Of a stretch of 64,000 bases of DNA, positions 58,309 to 64,000 are shown piece after piece. This stretch comes from a virus. The notes beneath the pieces are model-generated. The model did not search any database and was not told where the DNA came from. It saw nothing but the letters and a program-made list of their open reading frames with translations. How positions within the stretch are numbered: position 1 is the stretch's first letter; every line of letters begins with the position of its first letter. The stretch lies in the IMG/VR virus record IMGVR_UViG_3300027971_000028, positions 62,001-126,000 of that record. One strand, 5' to 3'. A program made the translations under genes and the position numbers.

Positions 58309-58872
58309 TTACCCCTTAATTCCATAGAGAGCTACAGTTGTTCCAGCATCCCATTGGGCTGCCCCACCGAATTTTATGTTTAATGATGAAATTGCAGATT
58401 GATCTACCCATAAGCCTGACGTAAGCAAGATAGCAGAGTCGTTACTATTTCCATCTTTTCCTGAATAATTTCTAATTACTTTATTTTTAGTTGTACTTGT
58501 ATAGTCTAAAATATCGCATACTTGAACTCCAAAAAGATTTGCTGCTGATAGTGCAGCGGTGTCTGCTCCCCAATACATACCAAAAGATAGAGCACCAGAA
58601 TCATAAGTTCCAATAGTAGTTGCGTTTCCATAAATAACATGGGCTCTATAAGTACTTGATGATTGACCATTGAAATCTATATAACCACCAGCGCCAGTTG
58701 CAGAGTAAGTACTTCTGAACAAACCTCTTAATTGTAAATGCTTATATGTTTGTGGAATACTAGAAAACGATAGTATTGATTGTGAAGAAGTGAGAGTAAT
58801 TGTGGCAATAGATTCGAAGGAGCCAAAAGGCTTACTCGAGAATTGCGAAGCAATCGTACCTAGAATATTCAC
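58309..58872 (-). CDS. Beta-sandwich tail protein, cassette gene 1
   Basis: 187 aa, GTG start. NILGTIASQFSSKPFGSFES, PQTYKHLQLRGLF, VALYGIKG end. Paralogue of 56139 and 14733. A TATAAT lies 24 bases upstream, but without the GAGCGCG box. Confidence 0.72.
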   Translation of the reverse strand: MNILGTIASQFSSKPFGSFESIATITLTSSQSILSFSSIPQTYKHLQLRGLFRSTYSATGAGGYIDFNGQSSSTYRAHVIYGNATTIGTYDSGALSFGMYWGADTAALSAANLFGVQVCDILDYTSTTKNKVIRNYSGKDGNSNDSAILLTSGLWVDQSAISSLNIKFGGAAQWDAGTTVALYGIKG

Positions 58873-58895
58873 GGGGCTCCTAAAAGTATCTGCTA

Positions 58896-58901
58896 ATTAT
58901 A
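58896..58901 (-). promoter_or_regulatory. -10 box TATAAT without the GCGCG element
   Basis: TATAAT on the minus strand, about 24 bases before the GTG of 58309 with an RBS (aggag). The upstream part does not match the repeated tail element. Confidence 0.5.
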
Positions 58902-58948
58902 GCGTGTATTTTAAGTAGGGTAGATACATCTCCGGTACTCTTTTGTGT

Positions 58949-59575
58949 ATGGGGCTGAGGGAAAGTTATGAAGTAAAATCAATTACATATCAGCAGGCAA
59001 TGGCTGTTGTAGTAGAGAAACATTACTTACATCGCAAGTGTCCTGTGAGCCATGCCTTTGGTTTATTTGAAAGGGCAGGGGATGAATTAGTTGGAGTTGT
59101 TACATATGGTGTTAGTCCATCATCTACTTTACTAAAAGGGATCTGTGGTCCTGAAGAGGCTAAGAATGTGTATGAGTTAAATAGGTTGTGGGTTGATGAC
59201 AAAGTGCCTAAGAATGGGGAGAGTTTTTTGGTAGCCAATACCATGTGCTTATTAGATAGGGAAATAGTTGTCTCCTTTGCTGATACATCCCAAGGGCACG
59301 TAGGTGTGATTTATCAGGCCGCAAACTTTATTTATACGGGGCTTTCGGCAAAATTTAAGGATCCTAAAGTTGTGGGCAAAGAGAATATGCACCACGCTAC
59401 ATATGCCAACGGATTAACTAACGCTCAAGTTATTGAGAAGTTTGGCGCTGAGAACGTTACTTTTGTAGATAGACCACGTAAACATAGATACATATACTTT
59501 AATTGTGATAAAAGACGTAAGAAGGAATTAGTTAAAAAGTTAAGATATAAAACTATTCCTTACCCGAAGAGGTAA
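58949..59575 (+). CDS. Mom-like GNAT-fold protein
   Basis: 208 aa from ATG 58949 (a TTG 6 bases upstream is possible). EKHYLHRKCPVSHAFGL, VVTYGVSP, YELNRLWVDD and SFADTSQGHVGVIYQAANF are typical of the phage Mom-like/GNAT family, which in phage Mu makes a modified adenine that blocks restriction. Ends RPRKHRYIYF and a Lys-rich tail. Role here is inferred. Converges with 59553 (23-base overlap). Confidence 0.72.
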   Translation: MGLRESYEVKSITYQQAMAVVVEKHYLHRKCPVSHAFGLFERAGDELVGVVTYGVSPSSTLLKGICGPEEAKNVYELNRLWVDDKVPKNGESFLVANTMCLLDREIVVSFADTSQGHVGVIYQAANFIYTGLSAKFKDPKVVGKENMHHATYANGLTNAQVIEKFGAENVTFVDRPRKHRYIYFNCDKRRKKELVKKLRYKTIPYPKR

Positions 59576-59777
59576 GATTTTTAGACGCTGTATCTGAGTG
59601 AGCATAGATGTTTGATGCTAAGCCAACTAATGTGTTTTCATATTTAGAAAAGTGATGTCCGCAGAAATATAAATCTCCAGTGGTTAGTGAAACTAAAAAA
59701 TAAGCTTTAGCAACACAACGGTCGCAATAATCTTGAGGTGTTATTACCTTTTGGACAACGCCAGTTTCTGTAATCAT
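59553..59777 (-). CDS. DUF7455-like zinc protein
   Basis: 74 aa. CDRCVAKAYF and FCGHHF give a possible C2-CH zinc site, with the KYENTL helix after it. Small proteins like this (DUF7455) are typical of Actinobacteria. TAATG coupling with 59777. Confidence 0.75.
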   Translation of the reverse strand: MITETGVVQKVITPQDYCDRCVAKAYFLVSLTTGDLYFCGHHFSKYENTLVGLASNIYAHSDTASKNLTSSGKE

Positions 59778-60004
59778 TAACTACCCATCTGCTCAAATAT
59801 ATCTTTACATTCTGGACAAACGGGGTATTTGTCTGGATCTCTGGAAGGAATCCAAACCTTACCACAAAGAGCAATACAAGGCCACCCGTTAACTAAAGCT
59901 TCGGTAATACTTTCTTTATCAACATAGTGAGCGAAACGATCATGATCACCGTTCCTAGTATACGTTTTAGAATCTGTGGACGTATCAACTATCGAGTCGC
60001 TCAT
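59777..60004 (-). CDS. DUF3039-like zinc protein
   Basis: 75 aa. DHDRFAHYV, ALCGKVWIPSRDPDKYPVCPECK with a CxxC zinc half-site. DUF3039 is an actinobacterial family of unknown function, sometimes carried by actinophages. Sits between DUF7455 and the tRNA. Confidence 0.82.
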   Translation of the reverse strand: MSDSIVDTSTDSKTYTRNGDHDRFAHYVDKESITEALVNGWPCIALCGKVWIPSRDPDKYPVCPECKDIFEQMGS

Positions 60005-60028
60005 ATGTAAAGTTTATCTCTTATTTAA

Positions 60029-60102
60029 TGGAGCGAATGGAGAGAATCGAACTCTCACTATCTGCTTGGAAGGCAGAAGTTCTACCATTGAACTACATTC
60101 GC
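60029..60102 (-). tRNA. tRNA-Gly (anticodon UCC), CCA encoded
   Basis: Full cloverleaf: acceptor GCGAATG/CATTCGC, D-stem GTTC/GAAC, anticodon stem TCTGC/GCAGA with loop CTTCCAA (UCC), T-stem GAGAG/CTCTC with TTCGATT loop, then U and an encoded CCA. Reads GGA (and possibly GGG). The only tRNA found here, in a genome with exceptional glycine demand. Confidence 0.93.
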
Positions 60103-60114
60103 AAGGACAGTATT

Positions 60115-60297
60115 CTAGCGTCCGCCAGTAGAGTAAAAGCCACTTCCTTTAAATAAAACTCCTGGTGTTGAATAAACTCTTTTTAACTGCTCTTGACATT
60201 CAGGAGCAGAGCATAAAAAATCTGTTTGCTCTTCATTCATAGATCTTTCTTGAATAACTCTATGTCCCATGTCGCAGACGTATTCGTATGTAGCCAT
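60115..60297 (-). CDS. FmdB-like zinc ribbon protein
   Basis: 60 aa. TYEYVCDMGH, CSAPEC and the end LFKGSGFYSTG fit the FmdB/Zn_ribbon_8 family (regulatory-type zinc ribbon). Twelve bases beyond the tRNA. Function in phages unknown. Confidence 0.8.
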   Translation of the reverse strand: MATYEYVCDMGHRVIQERSMNEEQTDFLCSAPECQEQLKRVYSTPGVLFKGSGFYSTGGR

Positions 60298-60319
60298 ATT
60301 ATTAAATCTTTAGTACTTG

Positions 60320-60460
60320 TTATTGTGCTACTTTTTTAGTTTTTGGAGTGTATGGCTCTAGTCTTGTCTTAATACTTCCATCTTTTCGCATGGTAACAAT
60401 CCAGCCATCTTTAATTTGTGTTTTATTAAATCCAAAAGAACGAAAGTATTTAGCGCTCAT
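60320..60460 (-). CDS. Small basic hypothetical protein
   Basis: 46 aa. SAKYFRSFGFNKTQIKDGW and a Lys-rich end. Overlaps 60450 by 11 bases. Not recognised. Confidence 0.5.
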   Translation of the reverse strand: MSAKYFRSFGFNKTQIKDGWIVTMRKDGSIKTRLEPYTPKTKKVAQ

Positions 60461-60554
60461 TTGGGTTTCCGTACTTCATCCATATATACATAAGCGTCAT
60501 TCCAACAATTAAACCTGAACTACTTAATAACATTGCTGAAGCAACATTGTTCAT
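60450..60554 (-). CDS. Small membrane peptide
   Basis: 34 aa. One hydrophobic stretch (SAMLLSSSGLIVGMTLMYIW, about 6-25). TAATG with the nuclease stop, so co-translated. Confidence 0.5.
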   Translation of the reverse strand: MNNVASAMLLSSSGLIVGMTLMYIWMKYGNPNER

Positions 60555-60961
60555 TATTTACCTGACTGCTTACGCTTGGCTTCTAGTAATGCAAAGTCTT
60601 TGATCTTAGTTTCTCCCATATAACCCCAAGCATAACCGTCAGCAATTAGTGCTTCATTGATAGATTTTTCTGCGCCATCAATAAATATCCAACCTAAGAT
60701 GCGACCATATTTTTCAGTTGAGTCTGGTTTTTCGGTTCTGATAACAACACTAGATGATTTAGAGAGAATGTCTTTCAGACGTTGCTTAACCTCAAGTCCT
60801 AGAGCCTTTTCCTTCTTATCAGTAGTTCTAGACTCTGGAGTATCAATACCTGCAAGGCGGACTCTTTGCGTGAAAGAGATATCAAAACCTAGATCAATAT
60901 CAACATCAATAGTATCGCCATCAACTATTTTTAAAACTTGCTTCACTCTGTATTCGTACAT
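60554..60961 (-). CDS. Staphylococcal-nuclease-like endonuclease
   Basis: 135 aa from ATG 60961, chosen because of TAATG with 60961-61062; the ORF extends to 60976. Core SNase motifs: VDGDTIDVDID, RVRLAGIDTPESR (first catalytic Arg and Glu) and EKYGRILGWIF (second Arg). Ca-dependent DNA/RNA cutting is expected. May degrade host nucleic acid. Confidence 0.85.
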   Translation of the reverse strand: MYEYRVKQVLKIVDGDTIDVDIDLGFDISFTQRVRLAGIDTPESRTTDKKEKALGLEVKQRLKDILSKSSSVVIRTEKPDSTEKYGRILGWIFIDGAEKSINEALIADGYAWGYMGETKIKDFALLEAKRKQSGK

Positions 60962-61062
60962 TAGATTGACACCCATCCTTGATACTCAGCGTTTGGATTA
61001 TTGGCTAACCATTCCTCGCGCAACTTGTTTTGCAAAGCCCAATCAACATTATTATCAGACAT
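60961..61062 (-). CDS. Small hypothetical protein
   Basis: 33 aa. SDNNVDWALQNKLREEW and NAEYQGWVSI. Coupled to the nuclease (TAATG). Not recognised. Confidence 0.5.
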   Translation of the reverse strand: MSDNNVDWALQNKLREEWLANNPNAEYQGWVSI

Positions 61063-61074
61063 TATCTATACCTA

Positions 61075-61608
61075 TTATTTTCTTTTTGTTGTTGATGCTT
61101 TGCTTTGGCTACCAAACTTTGGTCTACCAAATCCAACAATAGTTACCATAACGTTCTTTTTGTTTTTCTTAAAAGCACGAAGTTTTTTACAAACTTCTCC
61201 ACCATTTCTTTGACTACCTTTAGAATTATTAGAAGTATTTCCTTCTACACACCAAACGGTTCCATCTCCATTATCTTGAACAACAATACCTACATGAGAG
61301 ATTCGATCTACTCCATCAGATGGGAAATCAAAATATGCAATGTCACCTGGATCTGGATCTGATAAATCTCCATCAATCCATGAACCAGCCTTTTTAAATG
61401 CTTGTGCTCCAGCAGGTGTGTACACAGTGTTTGGAACTTTTACTCCTGCTTCATTAGCGCACCACATAACAAATGAACCGCACCATGGTTGGAAATTAGA
61501 TTTAGTATATGCACCATAGATAGTTTCATTATCTTTAGGGCCTTCTATAGTTCCTACTTCTGCTGTAGCAACTTCAACTAATTTTTCTGCTGTACCTAAC
61601 TCTGCCAT
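61075..61608 (-). CDS. CHAP-domain endolysin
   Basis: 177 aa from ATG 61608 (TAATG with the holin-like stop; ORF extends to 61623). CHAP core: PWCGSFVMWC (catalytic Cys near residue 43), PGDIAYFDFP, ISHVGIV (catalytic His) and CVEGNTS. Basic C-end (KASTTKRK). Amidase/endopeptidase that cuts cell-wall peptidoglycan at lysis. Directly follows the holin candidate. Confidence 0.85.
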   Translation of the reverse strand: MAELGTAEKLVEVATAEVGTIEGPKDNETIYGAYTKSNFQPWCGSFVMWCANEAGVKVPNTVYTPAGAQAFKKAGSWIDGDLSDPDPGDIAYFDFPSDGVDRISHVGIVVQDNGDGTVWCVEGNTSNNSKGSQRNGGEVCKKLRAFKKNKKNVMVTIVGFGRPKFGSQSKASTTKRK

Positions 61609-62018
61609 TATTTTTTGTTCCAACTCTCATCGATTGCATGTTCTGCTGGCATTTCTCCAGTTGGTTTTGCCAATCTTCGTGCTTCAGCCTCATCAATTTC
61701 TGCCTCAAGTTTCTTATCTGCCTGAGTATTTTTAGCATCCATCTCTTTGTTTGCAAGTTGCGCTGACATAACATCTTTAGCACCGCTTTGACCAATTAGA
61801 AGACCTGCAAGTGTTCCAGTAATAAAAGTAGCAACGCTACCTAAAACGTTGAAAAACATCTTGTCATTCTCGGATTGACCTGTGATTGGTTGCGTAACAA
61901 AAATTAGAGCGTACAAAATTCCTAATGTTGTACATAGCAAAATTGTTCCAAGAATTAGACCTAAGATAAACTTTAATCTTGCATCTAAATCTTGTGGAGT
62001 TAGTTTTGCTCTAGCCAT
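61608..62018 (-). CDS. Two-segment membrane protein, probable holin
   Basis: 136 aa from ATG 62018 with RBS gaaggga (ORF extends to 62048). Two membrane segments: LKFILGLILGTILLCTTLGIL (about 17-37) and MFFNVLGSVATFITGTLAGLL (about 54-75), split by a short polar loop. C-end is acidic/helical. Position next to the endolysin supports a holin role. Confidence 0.72.
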   Translation of the reverse strand: MARAKLTPQDLDARLKFILGLILGTILLCTTLGILYALIFVTQPITGQSENDKMFFNVLGSVATFITGTLAGLLIGQSGAKDVMSAQLANKEMDAKNTQADKKLEAEIDEAEARRLAKPTGEMPAEHAIDESWNKK

Positions 62019-62214
62019 TTGTCGTCCCTTCAAAAGTGTCTTTACCAACCAAGTCTATCGGACATGCGCCAGCAGCAGTGCAGACAGGCGGTTTACATTC
62101 TGCTTTTTCCCAATTGGCAGGATCTTGACATGGGTAGCGGTAATGTCCATCACCACATGCTGAAAGAAGTAGGGTCATTAAAGCAGCCCCTACTAGAAAT
62201 TTAATCTTGGACAT
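62011..62214 (-). CDS. Small lipoprotein of the lysis cassette
   Basis: 67 aa from ATG 62214 (8-base spacing to GGAAGG; ATG 62220 is too close). Lipoprotein signal peptide with lipobox LLSAC (Cys about residue 20). Mature part HYRYPCQDPANWEKAEC with two Cys pairs recalls small lipoproteins of T7-like cyanophages. Perhaps a spanin-like or exclusion protein. Confidence 0.7.
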   Translation of the reverse strand: MSKIKFLVGAALMTLLLSACGDGHYRYPCQDPANWEKAECKPPVCTAAGACPIDLVGKDTFEGTTNG

Positions 62215-62223
62215 CAACATTAC

Positions 62224-62256
62224 CTTCCGCTTAAAAGTCTATTGTACAAGCGGAAG
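62224..62256 (-). promoter_or_regulatory. RBS-sequestering hairpin with a -10 box in its loop
   Basis: Arms CTTCCGCTT (62224-62232) and AAGCGGAAG (62248-62256) pair over 9 bp. On the minus strand the 3' arm contains the GGAAGG RBS of the lipoprotein. The loop holds TACAAT. A transcript starting there lacks the 5' arm, so its RBS is free; read-through transcripts have it covered. Confidence 0.6.
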
Positions 62257-62277
62257 ATAATTATGATTTTATGAAGT

Positions 62278-62661
62278 TTAGAGAGTTCCCTCTTCTAAAA
62301 GGACGAAGCCGTGCTCTCTGTCGTATATTCTGTAGTCAGCACTAACTACCTCAAAACGCTCTTTAACTGCCTCTATTACAACCTCTTTGTCCAGAGAACC
62401 GCATGTGTAGAGATCAAACTGGAGCCTTGCTGGAGCAACCTCATCCCAAACATGGAAAGCAATGTGGCTAGTTTCTATGCCAACAATTGCTGTAACTCCT
62501 CTGTTACCAGGTGCATCTACGTAAGTTGCATGTGGTCCCATAAGAATTTTCATTCCTACTCTTTCAACTAAATCTTTAAGAAAAGATACCGCGTCCTCTG
62601 TACTCTCTAAAGAATTATTTACTCGAGCATTTATGAGTATGTGTTTGTGTTCTAAAGACAT
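62278..62661 (-). CDS. SpeD (AdoMet decarboxylase)-like protein
   Basis: 127 aa. Ends the family core GIETSHIAFHVWDE and LYTCGSLD. The Ser65-His66 pair, His70 and Cys87 match the pyruvoyl-enzyme positions, but the residue before Ser is Thr64 instead of Glu, the normal self-cleavage partner. Some phage homologues are known to act as arginine/ornithine decarboxylases. Substrate uncertain. Confidence 0.8.
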   Translation of the reverse strand: MSLEHKHILINARVNNSLESTEDAVSFLKDLVERVGMKILMGPHATYVDAPGNRGVTAIVGIETSHIAFHVWDEVAPARLQFDLYTCGSLDKEVVIEAVKERFEVVSADYRIYDREHGFVLLEEGTL

Positions 62662-62771
62662 TACTTAGTCTTAGTACTTTTCTTCTTTATTTTTACTGCA
62701 CGCTTCTCTTTAAGAGTTGATTTTGCTGGTTTTTTCTTATTAGTAGTTCCCTTTTGTTCTTTGTTAGCCAT
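62661..62771 (-). CDS. Small Lys-rich hypothetical protein
   Basis: 36 aa, Lys/Thr-rich (KEKRAVKIKKKSTKTK). TAATG coupling with the SpeD gene and 8-base overlap with the reductase end. May bind nucleic acid. Confidence 0.5.
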   Translation of the reverse strand: MANKEQKGTTNKKKPAKSTLKEKRAVKIKKKSTKTK

Positions 62772-64000
62772 TTGCATTCTCCTTAATTAGTCGTACTTCA
62801 CATGCGTCTGTTGTGCAATAGGCTTCTCCAATTGCGTCCGCAGCCAGACCAGCATACACCCCTGAGAAATCAATAGGGAAGAGACGCAGCGTTCCTTCAT
62901 CCTCATATTCTTGCTCGGTGATTTGTGTGTAAGGCATCTGTGGATATGTAAAATTACCTGAAGGTAGAAATGAAACTGTCTTTAGTTGACCATCATAAAG
63001 ATGCAAAACTGTCCCTACTGCTTCGGACTCTGTTTCAGGATTAAAAGAGATAGTTACAGAGACAGAGTTGTCAGACCAGTAACGTTGAGCATAGGCTGCT
63101 AACGCCATCTTTTCGTAGATTGAGACGTCTTTCTCAGCCCGCTTTGATTCAGACTTGATAGGAAAATAAACAACGGAGGTTGTTTCTGGATTCTCCGACG
63201 CCGGTTCAACTTTATAATTCGCCATCTTAAATAGAGGCAACATAGGATCAGAATTACCGAAACGGATAGTACGCATAAAATACTTACCGCCAGGAGTCCA
63301 ATGAACACCAGGTGATTCACCTGCGAGTATAGAAACTGTTCCAGATGGTTTAACAGTAGTTGTCTTGATTGACTCGCGGATACCAAGCCATTCGGAGTAG
63401 TTTGTGTCATAGTACTTAATTGTCTTATACCCCTCGTCCATCCATTCTTTTAATGTTGGAAGACCTCGGTTATCTGCGAAGTTAGCGACACCAGACATTG
63501 AGGTTCCTATGCGTCTATTTCTCTGCATAATGCCATTTGTCTCTGACCAGTGAGTTGGTAGAAGTGTTACTGTTTTTGCATATAGATAGGCAAACTTAAG
63601 TGTTCTCTTATAGTCATCTAAATTATCATGACGGTTTAGGTAGGTCTCAACAAGTGTACACATTTCATAAGACTCTAGTGATTGTTCGGCGCAAGGGTTA
63701 TAACCTTCAACGCGATAATCTTTATTATTAGGTGGATCAATCAGACGTCCATATTGTCTAGAAACATCTAACCAAACAACTCCTGGCTCTCCGTTACGAG
63801 CAATACCTTCAACAATAGGATCTAGATCAGCCCCAACGTATGCCTCAACTGAGTTGTTAGACATCCATGCCCAACCAGGGGAAGCAGGGTCATATGAGTT
63901 TCTCTCTGGATAAATCTCTGCATTCTTTAGGTTTAAGAAGTCTTTATCGTCAATGCGACCAATTAAAAGTTCAGCAGAACGTCTAACGTTTCCGCTAACA
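62764..64000 (-). CDS. nrdJ: Class II (AdoCbl-dependent) ribonucleotide reductase, 5' cut
   Basis: 412 codons to the window edge; the start is beyond 64000. SGNVRRSAELLIG near the edge, active-site NPCAEQSLESYEMCTLVE (Cys and Glu of the radical site) and TTTVKPSGTVSILAG. It ends CTTDACEVRLI. This text fits the monomeric RTPR-type class II enzyme. Makes dNTPs for phage DNA; needs host cobalamin. Confidence 0.9.
   Translation of the reverse strand, partial: VSGNVRRSAELLIGRIDDKDFLNLKNAEIYPERNSYDPASPGWAWMSNNSVEAYVGADLDPIVEGIARNGEPGVVWLDVSRQYGRLIDPPNNKDYRVEGYNPCAEQSLESYEMCTLVETYLNRHDNLDDYKRTLKFAYLYAKTVTLLPTHWSETNGIMQRNRRIGTSMSGVANFADNRGLPTLKEWMDEGYKTIKYYDTNYSEWLGIRESIKTTTVKPSGTVSILAGESPGVHWTPGGKYFMRTIRFGNSDPMLPLFKMANYKVEPASENPETTSVVYFPIKSESKRAEKDVSIYEKMALAAYAQRYWSDNSVSVTISFNPETESEAVGTVLHLYDGQLKTVSFLPSGNFTYPQMPYTQITEQEYEDEGTLRLFPIDFSGVYAGLAADAIGEAYCTTDACEVRLIKENANG

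Overview
The window is one continuous stretch of a double-stranded DNA phage genome, cut at both ends. A SNF2-type helicase is cut at base 1 and a class II ribonucleotide reductase at base 64000. It is AT-rich and very compact, with many ATGA, TAATG and TGATG start/stop overlaps. The host was probably an actinobacterium. Supporting signs are two WhiB-type regulators, small zinc proteins of the DUF3039 and DUF7455 types, an adenosylcobalamin-dependent reductase, and several genes whose start codon lies 6-8 bases after a -10 box (leaderless style). The tail proteins resemble those of freshwater and marine phages such as cyanophages. I suspect a phage of small aquatic Actinobacteria, but the sequence does not prove the host.

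Layout. 1-2576 (+): recombination and replication genes (SNF2 helicase, PD-(D/E)XK nuclease, Sak4-like ATPase, DUF669-like protein). 2664-7487 (+): a GT-B-like enzyme, small genes, two WhiB proteins (one fused to a zinc ribbon) and a secreted protein. 7562-11347: a sugar block with an SDR epimerase, two GT-A enzymes and one enzyme that closely resembles eukaryotic collagen galactosyltransferase. 11408-31826 (-): a very long tail-fibre/adhesin operon of collagen-like (Gly-X-Thr) fibres, polyglycine adhesins and small beta-sandwich proteins, headed by a metallophosphoesterase. 32534-35885 (+): Prim-Pol/SF3 primase-helicase and an HNH endonuclease. 35979-39295 (+): two more adhesin cassettes. 39301-45302 (-): large terminase, putative small terminase, a holin-like peptide, a large secreted repeat protein, a serine recombinase and membrane proteins. 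45445-50274 (-): three more polyglycine adhesins. 50346-53984: small genes, a candidate structured RNA, a split cytosine methyltransferase and a helix-turn-helix protein. 54143-58872 (-): a collagen-like fibre and two copies of a three-gene beta-sandwich cassette. 58949-64000: Mom-like protein, zinc proteins, tRNA-Gly, nuclease, lysis cassette (CHAP endolysin, holin, lipoprotein), SpeD-like protein and ribonucleotide reductase.

How it fits together. The outstanding theme is an unusually large, modular set of receptor-binding proteins. There are ten polyglycine adhesins, six collagen-like proteins and many beta-sandwich partners, apparently spread by cassette duplication on both strands. At least eight cassettes or genes begin with nearly the same 48-bp promoter-like element: a GAGCGCG box, an A-rich run and TATAAT at fixed spacing. 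Most are preceded by a C/T-rich, G-poor tract. The candidate new system is collagen-like phage fibres with Thr in the Y position, encoded with a collagen-galactosyltransferase-like enzyme and other sugar enzymes, which suggests glycosylated fibres. The shared promoter, WhiB proteins and a sigma-region-4-like HTH protein suggest phage-specific control. All functions are inferred from motifs and remembered family features; no database search was run.
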